From: Thermoanaerobacter wiegelii Rt8.B1
GTDB taxonomy: Bacteria; Bacillota; Thermoanaerobacteria; Thermoanaerobacterales; Thermoanaerobacteraceae
DNA: 64,000 nt
NCBI RefSeq assembly: GCF_000147695.2
Contig: NC_015958.1
Location: 1,404,501 to 1,468,500 of the forward strand
Direction: 5' to 3'
Positions 20,801 to 29,366 of this stretch are shown here, piece after piece. Position 1 is the first letter of the stretch, and every line of letters begins with the position of its first letter. Position numbers and translations under genes: made by a program. The notes beneath the pieces are model-generated. The model saw only the letters and a program-made list of their open reading frames with translations. It did not search any database and was not told the DNA's origin.

Positions 20801-21409
20801 AGTAAGCTGCTTCTCTAATTCTACAACTATATCGTTTAAACGAAGTAGATTATCATTAGCTGCTGTGAGTTTCCTTTCTGCTTCTTCTTTTTTATATCTG
20901 TACTTTGAAATACCTATTGCTTCCTCAAAAATTTGTCTTCTATCTTCTGGTCTTGCAGATAGGATCTCGTCTATTCTCCCTTGTCCTATTATTGAATAGC
21001 CTTCTTTTCCTACTCCTGTATCTAAAAAAAGCTCGTATATGTCCTTAAGACGGCAAGGAGTTTTATTTATAAAAAACTCACTTTCGCCAGATCTAAAAAT
21101 TTTTCTGGTAATAACTACTTCTGTATAATCAAAAGGAAGATAACCATCGGAATTATCAAGGGTGAGATTTATTTCACAAAAACCTAAAGGTTTTCTATTC
21201 TCGCTACCTGCAAAAATTACATCCTCTAACTTAGAACCTCTTAAACTTTTGATACTTTGTTCTCCCAGAACTAATCTAATAGCGTCAGAAATATTACTTT
21301 TGCCACTTCCATTTGGACCTACAATTGCTGTTACACCTTTTTCAAAATTAAGAGTTACTTTGTCTGCAAAAGACTTAAAGCCTTGAAGTTCAAGTTTCTT
21401 AAGGTACAT
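17819..21409 (-). CDS. smc: Chromosome segregation ATPase SMC
   Basis: Condensin core protein that works with ScpA and ScpB in chromosome compaction. The 1196 residues have Walker A GPNGSGKSNISDA (about 32-44), long coiled coils at about 165-490 and 680-1010, a central hinge (about 515-640, VVGELLEVENTYSTAIEVALG to NPGGAITGG), and the C-terminal LSGGEKALVAISLLF signature with Walker B CILDEIDAALDD. All expected parts are intact. The structured repeat copy 2 lies immediately upstream. Confidence 0.98.
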   Translation of the reverse strand: MYLKKLELQGFKSFADKVTLNFEKGVTAIVGPNGSGKSNISDAIRLVLGEQSIKSLRGSKLEDVIFAGSENRKPLGFCEINLTLDNSDGYLPFDYTEVVITRKIFRSGESEFFINKTPCRLKDIYELFLDTGVGKEGYSIIGQGRIDEILSARPEDRRQIFEEAIGISKYRYKKEEAERKLTAANDNLLRLNDIVVELEKQLTTLETQKSKAEEFLKLHKEKRKADISLYIQLAKRSMNQYDALKGKYENLKNQLNVKKIHKINQEENLLYKEKEIHDLKQQLGSKKEEYHNKLREIEIVSGKRELIIEKLRNLEETTELYREELEKAAKRERVLKEELKGIESNVALLHANKEELEEKLRQFQEEYVSLQKKQKNEIEEVEKAKEDIIEILNSIADVKGKLSLNNSLKEEAISRQQNLKKHIEEIQNRIEILDKEKNKIVEELQILQKELDKKNQQRITKQQALQKIDNELILREDTLKVIKEEIERKRSRLSILEEMDKNYEGYSGTVRNLLKLSENIPSFKENIIGVVGELLEVENTYSTAIEVALGSSIQNIVIKSSEGVAEIIERLKQKDLGRATFLPLDLIRGRGLSQQESNILTEKGVIGVASKLIKYNDNLEEIFNFLLGRVIIVDTIENAVRLSKKYNQAYKIVTLEGEVINPGGAITGGSLKPKIQSIFKRKEEITKLKKEIDSLKNQQEILVEEIGQKINDKIHEEEQIELLNKEISDISYNITSNEQRMISLEKEIGNLLNQLENYTLEIDELKENVRNYQQEIDRFLKELESLEKEKERLDALINGFKEKNNKGEENLAILDKEITALKIEIAKIEQKLQNELHNLKDKRQEFDREKNNIVEKEKNIKEIESLKVNLSLDMEKLQGEIYKLQQEVKKIQKDISSLEDNIFQEEEDLQKRKEKFSILQQEFTNINEEFHKVEMEMQRFQIEIDNIKNRLWEEYELTLDRAFEEAEEGEISKLRQRADHLAKAIKGLGNVNIDAIEEYKEVKERYDFLKSQMEDIIKAKESLISVIEEANKIIKTKFKDGFEILQIQFKETFRRLFGGGNAELILTDEDNLLETGIEIKAQPPGKKLQTLSLLSGGEKALVAISLLFAMLIIKPTPFCILDEIDAALDDANVERFAEFLKELSRDTQFIVVSHRKGTMMVADAIYGVTMQEKGVSKLLSLKLNTDDKIGGLVKHA

Positions 21410-21509
21410 ACCACCACTCCTTATGCACCTTCCATTTTACCACATCTACATTTAAATTTCATCTTTTATTTTTCAGTATTTTTTCAGTATTATACGTGTC
21501 AAGGATAGA

Positions 21510-21745
21510 TTGGCAATTTATTTAGCTGACATTTTGCACAGCTCGCTCCGGTGACAGAGCAGGCTAAACTAACGCTCGACTTCGGACTCCGGCGGGGTTC
21601 CTGGCCCATTCGGCCTCCTTGCCTCAGGGGCCAGCCTCCGGAGTCCTTGCCTCCGGCCCCGCCTTCGTCTCTCAGTCTCGCTAAGTTTAGCTTCTGCTCT
21701 GTCAAGTCACTTCTCTTGTGCAAAATGTCAGCTTTATTTGTCTCA
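21510..21745. repeat. GC-rich structured intergenic repeat, copy 2
   Basis: Fills most of the 340-base gap between smc and the DUF2007-like gene. A perfect 17-bp inverted repeat, AGCTGACATTTTGCACA (21524-21540) and its complement (21717-21733), bounds it. Inside, GACAGAGCAGGCTAAACT (21553-21570) pairs with the stretch 21684-21703 apart from a TT bulge. GGCGGGG (21591-21597) pairs with CCCCGCC (21657-21663), and CTGGCCC (21601-21607) with GGGCCAG (21628-21634). The layout matches copy 1 but several paired bases differ in a compensating way. No believable ORF is inside; frames that cross it are repeat artefacts. Confidence 0.78.
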
Positions 21746-21749
21746 CCTA

Positions 21750-21983
21750 CTACAGTTCTCCACGTACTCTTCGTATTTCTTCTACAATCTCCTCTATTTC
21801 TTCCTTATAAGAAGAAGGTGCTAATATCTTCCCCCATCCTGTTACCGTTTGAAACAATCCATCATAAGCCGTATCATGATAACTTCTTATAAAATGTGGT
21901 ATCCCCTTTTCTTTTAAAATGTCTTCTAACAGTTTAGCTTCTATTTCATTTTCTAACACTAAAATTTTAACGAAGCCTTCCAT
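21750..21983 (-). CDS. DUF2007-like small protein, putative signal-transducing protein
   Basis: A 77-residue protein beginning MEGFVKILVLENEIEAKLLEDILKEKGIPHFIRSYHD, which resembles the DUF2007 fold (a small ferredoxin-like domain related to PII-type sensors). Its function is unknown. I set the start at 21983 because GAGGTGAT lies 6 bases upstream. It sits between spoVS (with its terminator) and smc, and the structured repeat begins a few bases after its stop. The family call is by pattern only. Confidence 0.7.
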   Translation of the reverse strand: MEGFVKILVLENEIEAKLLEDILKEKGIPHFIRSYHDTAYDGLFQTVTGWGKILAPSSYKEEIEEIVEEIRRVRGEL

Positions 21984-22000
21984 CAAAATCACCTCTATAT

Positions 22001-22030
22001 AAAAATAAAACCTGCTAAAAAAGCAGGTTT
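22001..22030 (-). terminator. Intrinsic terminator after spoVS
   Basis: AAACCTGCT (22008-22016) and AGCAGGTTT (22022-22030) form a 9-bp stem with a five-base loop, followed on the minus strand by a TATTTTT tail. It starts just after the spoVS stop. Confidence 0.8.
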
Positions 22031-22033
22031 AGA

Positions 22034-22294
22034 TTATCTTGGTTCTACAATAAATTTTATCGCTGTCCTCATTTCGCCGTCTATCTCAATCTCTGAAAAG
22101 GCAGGAATCGCAATTAAGTCTATGCCATTTGGCGCCACAAACCCCCTTGCTATTGCAATAGCCTTAACCGCTTGATTTACTGCACCTGCCCCAACCGCCT
22201 GAATTTCTGCTGAAGATTTTTCTCTTAAGACGGCTGCTAATGCACCTGCTACAGACTTAGGTTTAGATTTAGCTGATACTTTTAGAACCTCCAC
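22034..22294 (-). CDS. spoVS: Stage V sporulation protein S
   Basis: Small Alba-like protein that affects septation and engulfment early in sporulation and coat/cortex formation later. Starting at GTG 22294 (GGAGGT 9 bases upstream) gives 86 residues, exactly the usual SpoVS length, beginning VEVLKVSAKSKPKSVAGALA; the conserved core AVGAGAVNQAVKAIAIARGF follows. The longer ATG start lacks a ribosome site. A sigma-H promoter lies upstream at 22353-22381 and a terminator follows, so it is monocistronic. Confidence 0.96.
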   Translation of the reverse strand: MEVLKVSAKSKPKSVAGALAAVLREKSSAEIQAVGAGAVNQAVKAIAIARGFVAPNGIDLIAIPAFSEIEIDGEMRTAIKFIVEPR

Positions 22295-22352
22295 TGTAAA
22301 ATAACCTCCTTCATACATTATTGTGAAAATGAATACATTTGATATATATTAT

Positions 22353-22381
22353 ATATTCGATAAAAAACCAATATTTCCTTC
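22353..22381 (-). promoter_or_regulatory. Sigma-H promoter for spoVS
   Basis: On the minus strand GAAGGAAAT, an 11-base spacer and ATCGAATAT match the sigma-H consensus RnAGGAwWW-N11/12-RnnGAATww at every defined position. It lies about 60 bases upstream of the spoVS GTG. spoVS is a known sigma-H target in B. subtilis. Confidence 0.8.
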
Positions 22382-22397
22382 TTTTTTATAAAATTTT

Positions 22398-23462
22398 TTA
22401 AAAATTATTTTTTATAAAATCGGTTATAGAAATACGCATGATCTTTTTATCAGTACAAACAACTATTTTGTCATTAGTCAGACTATTCAATATTTTAAAT
22501 TCCGTCTTTACGTTGTATTTTTTTTCTAAAAACAACTTGTTGAATTTTTTTTGCCCTATAATTGTGGAAATCCGCTTTTCATTAGAAAAAATTGTAACCT
22601 TTGTGTTCCTTATATTTTTATCCTCAAATACCCTTATGAAAATGTCAAGAATAACACTTGACTCAACTAATTGTCCCATCGCAGGATGAAAAGGACCTGC
22701 TACTACATCTTTATTGTAATTAATATTTTCTGTCGTTTGAAGTCCAATCCGAATGACATCAATATTATTCTTAATAAAAATTATATACATTTTCCTTGAA
22801 ATTTCAACAGCCTCTTGCAAGGTTAGAGGAAAGAATCTTCCTTCTTTATACATTCTTTCAAGATAAGTATTTTTAATCACCAAAGTAGGATAAATCCTCA
22901 CAAAATCAGGTTTCAACTCCACAATCTTATAAGCGGTATTTAAAGATTTCTCTAAGTTATCTCCAGGTAGTCCTATCATTATTTGCAATCCTAATTTAAA
23001 GTCATATTGCCGAATTAGATTCACAGCTTTTACGACATCCTCACTTGTATGACCTCTTCTACTTTTTAAAAGCACTTCTTCATCCATTGACTGTACTCCA
23101 AGTTCTATTATTGAAACTTTGTATCTCTTAAGATTTTGTAAAATCTCGGTGTCTATATAATCAGGACGAGTAGACAAACGAATAGCATCTATTTTGCCAT
23201 TGTCCAAATATTCTTTCGCAATTCCCAAGTAGAGATTTTGCATATCCTGTGGTATTCCCGTAAAACTGCCACCAAAAAAAGATACCTCTATTTCTGCATC
23301 CCTTGGAAGAGTTTTTAAATGGGTTTCTATAGTTTGTCTTACATATTCTTCTGTTATCTCCTGCTGTTGGCCTGTTATTGAATTTTGATTGCAAAAAACA
23401 CACTTAAAAGGACAACCTAAATGGGGTATAAAAAGTGGTATTATATACATCTTTTTTTTCAT
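22398..23462 (-). CDS. Elp3-like radical SAM protein
   Basis: Radical SAM enzyme with the 4Fe-4S motif CPFKCVFCNQ (CxxxCxxC, about residues 17-26) followed by EVSFFGGSFTGIP and RLSTRPDYID, as in the Elp3/HemN-related group (COG1243-type). The C-terminal 120 residues are basic and have no acetyltransferase domain I can recognise, so it is not a full Elp3. The substrate is unknown. Its start overlaps the rnc stop by 4 bases, and rnc-radical SAM-smc is a common clostridial order. Confidence 0.85.
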   Translation of the reverse strand: MKKKMYIIPLFIPHLGCPFKCVFCNQNSITGQQQEITEEYVRQTIETHLKTLPRDAEIEVSFFGGSFTGIPQDMQNLYLGIAKEYLDNGKIDAIRLSTRPDYIDTEILQNLKRYKVSIIELGVQSMDEEVLLKSRRGHTSEDVVKAVNLIRQYDFKLGLQIMIGLPGDNLEKSLNTAYKIVELKPDFVRIYPTLVIKNTYLERMYKEGRFFPLTLQEAVEISRKMYIIFIKNNIDVIRIGLQTTENINYNKDVVAGPFHPAMGQLVESSVILDIFIRVFEDKNIRNTKVTIFSNEKRISTIIGQKKFNKLFLEKKYNVKTEFKILNSLTNDKIVVCTDKKIMRISITDFIKNNF

Positions 23463-24163
23463 TTTAATATCCCCAATTTAATCAATGCTTCCATAGCCGC
23501 AGCTTGCTCAGCTTCTTTTTTACTTTTACCATAACCCTTTCCTAATATTACATCACCAATCCGCACTTGAGTTACAAAAGTTTTATTATGGTCAGGACCC
23601 ATTTCCTCTATTAGCTCATAGATAATTTTCCCTATTTCCATGCTTTGAACAACTTCTTGCAGTTTTGTTTTATAGTCGCGATAAATAAGCCCTTCCAAAA
23701 CTTCTTCAATGATATTTTTGAACAATTCTAAAATTACATTGCGAACGACTTCTAATCCTCCATCCAGATATACAGCAGCCAGTATCGCTTCCATAGCATC
23801 TGCAAGAATAGAATCTCTTTCTCTTCCTCCAGTCAGTTCTTCTCCTTTGCCAATGCGCAAAAAGTTGCCTAATTCTATTTCTCTTGCACACCTGGCAAGG
23901 GAGGGCTCACAAACTATTTCAGCTCTATATTTAGAAAGAGAACCTTCTTCTAAATCTTTTCTATTCTTGTACAAATACTCGCTTATTACAAGGCTTAGGA
24001 CAGAATCTCCTAAAAACTCCAATCTTTCATTGCTAATCTTGCTATTTTTACCTTCGTGAGCCCATGAACTGTGAGTTAAAGCCTCTATAAGCAAATTTTT
24101 ATCTTTAAAACTATAGTTTATTCTCTTTTCTAATTCAGACAAATTTTCTCTTTTCACTTCCAT
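23459..24163 (-). CDS. rnc: Ribonuclease III
   Basis: Double-strand-specific endoribonuclease for rRNA and mRNA processing. The catalytic signature is NERLEFLGDSVLSLVISEYLY, and a C-terminal double-strand RNA-binding domain ends GYGKSKKEAEQAAAMEALIKLG. The frame opens further upstream, to 24211, inside fabF. I use the ATG at 24163, although a GTG two codons later has better spacing from AGAGGT. The upstream GGAGG at the longer start is only the fabF GFGGHNG codons. Follows fabF directly. Confidence 0.95.
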   Translation of the reverse strand: MEVKRENLSELEKRINYSFKDKNLLIEALTHSSWAHEGKNSKISNERLEFLGDSVLSLVISEYLYKNRKDLEEGSLSKYRAEIVCEPSLARCAREIELGNFLRIGKGEELTGGRERDSILADAMEAILAAVYLDGGLEVVRNVILELFKNIIEEVLEGLIYRDYKTKLQEVVQSMEIGKIIYELIEEMGPDHNKTFVTQVRIGDVILGKGYGKSKKEAEQAAAMEALIKLGILK

Positions 24164-24170
24164 ACCTCTT

Positions 24171-25400
24171 TTAAAATTTTTTAAAAAGTAATGTCCCATT
24201 ATGTCCTCCAAAGCCTAAGGAATTAGAAATCGCATAAGTTACTTCTTTTTCTATAGCCTCGTTAGGCACATAATTCAAATCGCACTCTGGATCAGGAGTT
24301 TCGTAATTAATAGTAGGAGGTATAATGCCATTTTTTATAGTCAAAACAGTAGCAACAGCTTCAACAGCCCCTGCTGCTCCTAACAAATGGCCTAGCATAG
24401 ACTTGATAGAGCTTACATAGAGTTTATACGCATGGTCTTTAAAGACTTTCTTTATAGCCATTGTTTCAAATTTGTCGTTATATTCAGTGGAAGTTCCATG
24501 AGCATTGATATAATCTATCATGTCAAAACTTACTTTTCCGTCCTTTAAAGCTGCTTCCATTGCACGAGCAGCTCCTTCTCCTTCTGGCGCAGGAGCAGTT
24601 ATGTGGTAAGCATCATCTGTAGCACCATAACCTATTATCTCTGCATAAATTTTAGCTCCTCTTTTTTGCGCATGTTCTAAAGATTCTAAAATTAAGCTTG
24701 CAGACCCTTCTCCCATTACAAAACCATCTCTATTCAAATCAAAAGGACGGGAGGCTTTTTTAGGGTCCTCATTTGTGGACATAGCTTTCATTGCACAAAA
24801 GCCTGCAAAAGACATGGGAGTTATAGCTGCTTCAGTACCACCTGTGACTATAAGGTCTGCATCTCCCCTTTGAATAGCTTTAAAAGCTTCTCCTATAGCA
24901 TTAGTACTGGAAGCACAGGCATTTACTATAGTCTCGTTTATCCCTTTTAGCCCAAAAGTTATTGCAATTTGACCTGCTGCCATATTTGCTATCATCATAG
25001 GTATGAAGAAGGGACTTACTTTTCCGGGACCTTTTTCATACATAATTTTCATCTGATTTTCAAAAGTTTCAATTCCTCCTATGCCTGTACCGTAAATAAC
25101 ACCAAACCTGTTTAAATCAACTTTAGAAAGGTCAATTTGTGAATCCTCTAACGCCAACTTCGCGCTGGCAACAGCAAACTGGATGAACCTATCCATTCTT
25201 CTTGCTTCTTTTTTATCTATGTATAAAGTGGGTTCAAAATCTTTTACTTCTGCTGCTACCTTAGTAGGAAACTCAGACACGTCAAACTTAGTAACAATAT
25301 CTATTCCAGACTCACCACTTATTAAAGAATTCCAAAATTTTTCTACAGTATTACCTAATGGTGTAATAACTCCTACTCCCGTTACAACTACTCTGTTCAT
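24171..25400 (-). CDS. fabF: 3-oxoacyl-ACP synthase II
   Basis: Condensing enzyme (KAS II) for chain elongation in fatty acid synthesis. The Cys-His-His triad is visible in [24 protein letters not shown] and [15 protein letters not shown]. The ending [18 protein letters not shown] is typical. At 409 residues it has the standard length. It is the last fab gene of the operon. A GC-rich hairpin separates it from acpP. Confidence 0.97.
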   Translation of the reverse strand: MNRVVVTGVGVITPLGNTVEKFWNSLISGESGIDIVTKFDVSEFPTKVAAEVKDFEPTLYIDKKEARRMDRFIQFAVASAKLALEDSQIDLSKVDLNRFGVIYGTGIGGIETFENQMKIMYEKGPGKVSPFFIPMMIANMAAGQIAITFGLKGINETIVNACASSTNAIGEAFKAIQRGDADLIVTGGTEAAITPMSFAGFCAMKAMSTNEDPKKASRPFDLNRDGFVMGEGSASLILESLEHAQKRGAKIYAEIIGYGATDDAYHITAPAPEGEGAARAMEAALKDGKVSFDMIDYINAHGTSTEYNDKFETMAIKKVFKDHAYKLYVSSIKSMLGHLLGAAGAVEAVATVLTIKNGIIPPTINYETPDPECDLNYVPNEAIEKEVTYAISNSLGFGGHNGTLLFKKF

Positions 25401-25444
25401 CAGTTAAAACCCCCAAAATAGAGTAAAATTTTATATTGCATAAA

Positions 25445-25461
25445 GTCCCGCAACGCGGGAC
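25445..25461 (-). terminator. Hairpin between acpP and fabF (attenuator or processing site)
   Basis: GTCCCGC (25445-25451) and GCGGGAC (25455-25461) pair around a three-base loop just after the acpP stop; on the minus strand only a short TTTAT follows. It could give partial termination or protect the acpP 3' end, raising ACP over FabF. Confidence 0.5.
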
Positions 25462-25466
25462 CTCAA

Positions 25467-25694
25467 TTATTCAAGATTGCTTAAATATTCTACTACATCA
25501 CCTACTGTTTTAATCTTTTCAGCATCTTCATCAGGAATTTCAATATCAAACTCTTCTTCCAGAGCCATTATGAGCTCTACTATGTCCAAAGAGTCTGCTC
25601 CTAAATCATCTATAAAAGATGACTCCATCGTTATTTCCTCTGGATCAATGCCGAGTTGTTCGGCTATTATGTCCCTTACTTTTTCAAAAATCAT
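25467..25694 (-). CDS. acpP: Acyl carrier protein
   Basis: Carries growing acyl chains on 4'-phosphopantetheine attached to the serine of DSLD ([20 protein letters not shown]). Start at 25694 gives 75 residues, [15 protein letters not shown], with GAGGAGGTG upstream. Strongly acidic, as usual. It lies between fabG and fabF in the operon and is followed by a hairpin. Confidence 0.97.
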   Translation of the reverse strand: MIFEKVRDIIAEQLGIDPEEITMESSFIDDLGADSLDIVELIMALEEEFDIEIPDEDAEKIKTVGDVVEYLSNLE

Positions 25695-25736
25695 ACCTGC
25701 TTCACCTCCTCTCAAAAATTATACATTATGATAATA

Positions 25737-26480
25737 TTACATAACCATTCCTCCGTCAACATTTATTACTTGCCCAGTAATGTAATCTGAAGCAGGACTA
25801 GCCAAAAAAGCAACTAATTCAGCTACCTCCTCTGGTTTTCCAGCCCTTTTCAAAGGAATGCTCTTTAACATATTTTCTTTTATTTCATCTTTTAATACAC
25901 TTGTCATATCTGTTTCAATGAAGCCAGGAGCTACAGCATTCACTGTTATTCCCCGACTTGCTAATTCTTTTGCAACAGATTTAGTAAGTCCTATTATTCC
26001 TGCTTTAGAAGCAGCATAGTTAGCTTGACCTGCATTTCCCATTATTCCCACAACTGATGTAATATTTATTATTTTCCCTTTTCTCTTTTTTATCATATAC
26101 TTTGATGCAAATTTTATTACATTAAATGTGCCTTTTAAATTTACATCTATTACTTGGTCCCACTCGCTTTCATCCATTTTCAAAATTAAATTGTCTTTTG
26201 TAATTCCCGCATTATTTACCACAACATCTATACTACCAAATTCTTCTACAATTTTATCTATTGCTTTTTCTACCTCATCATATTTAGAGACATCACATTT
26301 GACAGCCATTGCATCTACACCGTATTCTTTTGCTTCTCTTATAACCTCTTCAGCACTTTTATCGCTTTTTGAATAGTTAACGACAATATTAAATCCATCT
26401 TTTGCCAAGCGTAAAGCAATAGCACGTCCTATTCCTCTTGACCCACCTGTTATAAAAGCAGTTTTTCTTTCAGCTTCCAT
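25737..26480 (-). CDS. fabG: 3-oxoacyl-ACP reductase
   Basis: NADPH-dependent short-chain dehydrogenase that reduces beta-ketoacyl-ACP. The N-terminal [16 protein letters not shown] cofactor motif, NNAG, the catalytic YAASKAG (Tyr-x-x-x-Lys) and the C-terminal [15 protein letters not shown] are all present. The 247 residues are typical. The start follows the fabD stop by 2 bases. Confidence 0.97.
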   Translation of the reverse strand: MEAERKTAFITGGSRGIGRAIALRLAKDGFNIVVNYSKSDKSAEEVIREAKEYGVDAMAVKCDVSKYDEVEKAIDKIVEEFGSIDVVVNNAGITKDNLILKMDESEWDQVIDVNLKGTFNVIKFASKYMIKKRKGKIINITSVVGIMGNAGQANYAASKAGIIGLTKSVAKELASRGITVNAVAPGFIETDMTSVLKDEIKENMLKSIPLKRAGKPEEVAELVAFLASPASDYITGQVINVDGGMVM

Positions 26481-26482
26481 AC

Positions 26483-27412
26483 TTATACCCCCAAAGCAGA
26501 GAGAGTCTTTAAAAGGGACTCCTCATCTTCAAAATTATAAGCATTTTTGGTTTTGTCAATCTTTTTAACAAAACCTGTAAGAGTCTTTCCTGGTCCTATC
26601 TCAACAAAAGTATCTACACCATCTTCAATCATTCTTTTTACAGATTGTTCCCATAGCACAGGATGACTCACCTGTTTTATGAGCAGGTCCTTCACTTGGT
26701 CTTTAGACGCATAATCAGCTGTTACATTTGATACTACTGGAATTTTTAAATCTTTTATTTCTATTTTTTCTAAGTCCCTCTCTAGGAGTTCTCCTGCTTT
26801 TTTTAACATGCTGCAGTGGAAAGGTGCGCTGACTGCTAATACTACTGCTCTTTTTGCACCTTTTTCTTTGGCTAGCTCGACAGCTTTTTCCACAGCTTTT
26901 ACTTCTCCAGATATAACTAATTGTCCAGGACAGTTGTAATTAGCAGGTTCTACTATTCCAACTTGTGATACAGTACGGCAAATCTCTTCTACTACTTCAT
27001 TTTCAAGTCCCAGTATTGCTGCCATAGTACCCACTCCTTGGGGTACTACTTCCTGCATATACTTTCCTCTGTTTTTCACTAAACGAACCGCATCTTCAAA
27101 ATCTAAAGCTTCAGCCAATACTAAAGAGGAATACTCTCCTAAGCTCAATCCTGCAGTAACCTCAGCATTTATTCCTCTCTTTTGCAAAACCTTTGTTAAA
27201 GCAACAGAAACCGTTAAAATGGCCGGCTGAGTATTTTCTGTTTTCATAAGTTCTTCTTCTGGTCCCTCAAAACAAAGTTCAGATATGCTAAACCCTAAAG
27301 CTTCATCTGCTCTTTCAAAAATTTCTCTTGCCTCTTGGTATTTTTGGTATATTTCTTTGCCCATTCCAGCATATTGGGCACCTTGCCCGGGGTAAATAAA
27401 AGCAACTTTCAT
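26483..27412 (-). CDS. fabD: Malonyl CoA-acyl carrier protein transacylase
   Basis: Transfers malonyl from CoA to ACP. The nucleophile serine is in [11 protein letters not shown] (about 92-102), and the catalytic histidine in SAPFHCSML. The N-terminus [18 protein letters not shown] is diagnostic. At 309 residues the length is normal. It is tightly packed between fabK and fabG. Confidence 0.97.
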   Translation of the reverse strand: MKVAFIYPGQGAQYAGMGKEIYQKYQEAREIFERADEALGFSISELCFEGPEEELMKTENTQPAILTVSVALTKVLQKRGINAEVTAGLSLGEYSSLVLAEALDFEDAVRLVKNRGKYMQEVVPQGVGTMAAILGLENEVVEEICRTVSQVGIVEPANYNCPGQLVISGEVKAVEKAVELAKEKGAKRAVVLAVSAPFHCSMLKKAGELLERDLEKIEIKDLKIPVVSNVTADYASKDQVKDLLIKQVSHPVLWEQSVKRMIEDGVDTFVEIGPGKTLTGFVKKIDKTKNAYNFEDEESLLKTLSALGV

Positions 27413-27416
27413 CCTT

Positions 27417-28358
27417 TCACCTCATTTTATACAAATTATCAATAACCTCACTGGCTTGTTTCATTATGTCCTCTATTATCTCTTTTACAGGTTTAATGTC
27501 ATTTATAAGACCCGCAATTTGACCTGCCATCACAGAGCCATATTCTACATCACCGTCTACTACCGCTGCTCTTAATTTTCCTTCTCCTAATTTTTCTAAT
27601 TGTTCCTTAGGAGCACCCATTTGTTCTAACTTTTCAAATTCTCTTGTCAGTTTATTTTTTAATGACCTAACCGGATGACCTGTGCTTCTTCCTGAAACAA
27701 CGGCATCTCTGTCTTTTGCCTTTAAAATATATTCTTTATAACGAGGATGAGCAGTACATTCAGTAGAGCATACAAACCGAGTTCCCATTTGAACTCCCGA
27801 AGCACCTAAGCAAAAAGCTGCAGCAAAACCACGTCCATCAGCAATTCCTCCTGCAGCGATAACTGGAATTTTAACAGCATCTACTACTTGAGGGACTAAT
27901 GCTAAAGTCGTTAGTTCTCCAATATGACCTCCCGATTCTGTTCCTTCAGCAATTACAGCGTCTACCCCAATATCCTCCATTCTTTTTGCTAAGGCTACTG
28001 AAGGCACAACAGGAATAACTTTAATACCCCGCTCTTTAAGTCTTTGTATGTACTTACCTGGATTCCCTGCTCCAGTAGTTATGACATCTACTTTTTCTTC
28101 TAAAATAACCTCCATAACTTCATCAACAAAAGGAGACAAAAGCATTACATTGACGCCAAAAGGTTTATCAGTAAGTTCTCTTGCCTTCCTTATCTGTTCC
28201 CTTACAAAACTGGCAGGTGCATTACCTGCTCCTATTATTCCTAAACCTCCTGCATTTGACACTGCAGCAGCTAGTTCTGCAGTTGCGACCCATGCCATTC
28301 CACCCTGAAATATCGGATATTTTATATTGAGCATTTCTACTATTTTCGTTTTAAACAT
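27417..28358 (-). CDS. fabK: Enoyl-ACP reductase II (FMN-dependent)
   Basis: Flavoprotein that makes the last reduction in each elongation cycle, in place of FabI. It is a TIM-barrel nitronate monooxygenase relative: [50 protein letters not shown] and [11 protein letters not shown] form the FMN and NADPH sites. The ATG at 28358 is chosen because AAGGAG lies 8 bases upstream. Its place between fabH and fabD matches the clostridial fab operon. Confidence 0.95.
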   Translation of the reverse strand: MFKTKIVEMLNIKYPIFQGGMAWVATAELAAAVSNAGGLGIIGAGNAPASFVREQIRKARELTDKPFGVNVMLLSPFVDEVMEVILEEKVDVITTGAGNPGKYIQRLKERGIKVIPVVPSVALAKRMEDIGVDAVIAEGTESGGHIGELTTLALVPQVVDAVKIPVIAAGGIADGRGFAAAFCLGASGVQMGTRFVCSTECTAHPRYKEYILKAKDRDAVVSGRSTGHPVRSLKNKLTREFEKLEQMGAPKEQLEKLGEGKLRAAVVDGDVEYGSVMAGQIAGLINDIKPVKEIIEDIMKQASEVIDNLYKMR

Positions 28359-28370
28359 ATTTTTCACTCC

Positions 28371-29366
28371 TTACTTACTCCATCTTATAACACTTGAGCC
28401 CCAAGTCAAACCTGCACCAAAAGCAACTGTAAGTATAATATCGCCTTTTTTAATAAGTCTTTTTCTATAGGCTTCATCTAATGCTATAGCAACAGAGGCT
28501 GCAGAAGTATTTCCGTATTTATCAAGATTTATATAAACTTTATCATTGCTAAGTTTAAGTCTTTTTCTTGCCGCTTCAATTATTCTTGTATTTGCTTGGT
28601 GAGGTATAAGCATATCTATATCCTCTGGTTTTAAACCACATCTGTTTAAGGCTTCAATAGTAGCACTATCCATTACTTTTACTGCAAACTTAAATACTTC
28701 TTGCCCTTCCATAAAAATAGTATGTAAATTCTTTTTTACAGTCTCTTCACTGGCAGGCATTCTAGAACCTCCTGCTGGCATGTACAAGTATTTTCCTCCA
28801 GTTCCATCAGCTCCTAAATAAGTACTTAATATTCCATATCCACTTTCTACTCTTCCTACCACAGCTGCTCCTGCTCCGTCTCCAAAGAGGACACAAGTGT
28901 TCCTGTCTTTCCAATTAGTAATTTTAGACAAAGTTTCTGCTCCTATAACTAATACTTTGTTATACATACCAGTCTCTACAAATTGCTGAGCAATAGCAAG
29001 TCCGTATATAAAGCCTGAACATCCAACAGAGATATCAAAAGCAGCAGCGTTAGCTGCACCCAAATTAGCTTGAACTATGCAAGCAGTAGATGGGAAATTC
29101 ATATCAGGTGTAACAGTTGCGACAATGATCATGTCAATTTCTGAAGGGTCAACTTTAGCATCTTCCAAAGCCTTCTTTGCGGCTTCAGTAGCCAAGTCAG
29201 AAGTAGCTTGTGAAGGATCTGCAATGCGCCTTTCTTTAATTCCTGTCCTTGTAGTAATCCATTCATCAGAAGTATCCACCATTTTTTCTAAATCAAAATT
29301 AGTAAGAACTTTTTCGGGAACGTAACTTCCTGTACCTAAAATTCCTGCAGCAATCTTTTCACACAC
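28371..29366 (-). CDS. fabH: 3-oxoacyl-ACP synthase III
   Basis: Starts each fatty acid by condensing acyl-CoA with malonyl-ACP. The catalytic cysteine is in [17 protein letters not shown], with the His in [12 protein letters not shown] and the Asn in [12 protein letters not shown]. The length of 331 is normal. Its start overlaps the end of plsX by 8 bases. Confidence 0.97.
   Translation of the reverse strand: MCEKIAAGILGTGSYVPEKVLTNFDLEKMVDTSDEWITTRTGIKERRIADPSQATSDLATEAAKKALEDAKVDPSEIDMIIVATVTPDMNFPSTACIVQANLGAANAAAFDISVGCSGFIYGLAIAQQFVETGMYNKVLVIGAETLSKITNWKDRNTCVLFGDGAGAAVVGRVESGYGILSTYLGADGTGGKYLYMPAGGSRMPASEETVKKNLHTIFMEGQEVFKFAVKVMDSATIEALNRCGLKPEDIDMLIPHQANTRIIEAARKRLKLSNDKVYINLDKYGNTSAASVAIALDEAYRKRLIKKGDIILTVAFGAGLTWGSSVIRWSK

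Noticed and set aside
21499..21892. Overlapping ORFs on both strands in the smc upstream gap
   Set aside because: They lie over the GC-rich repeat; the codon pattern follows the stems (runs of Pro, Arg, Ser), not a protein.
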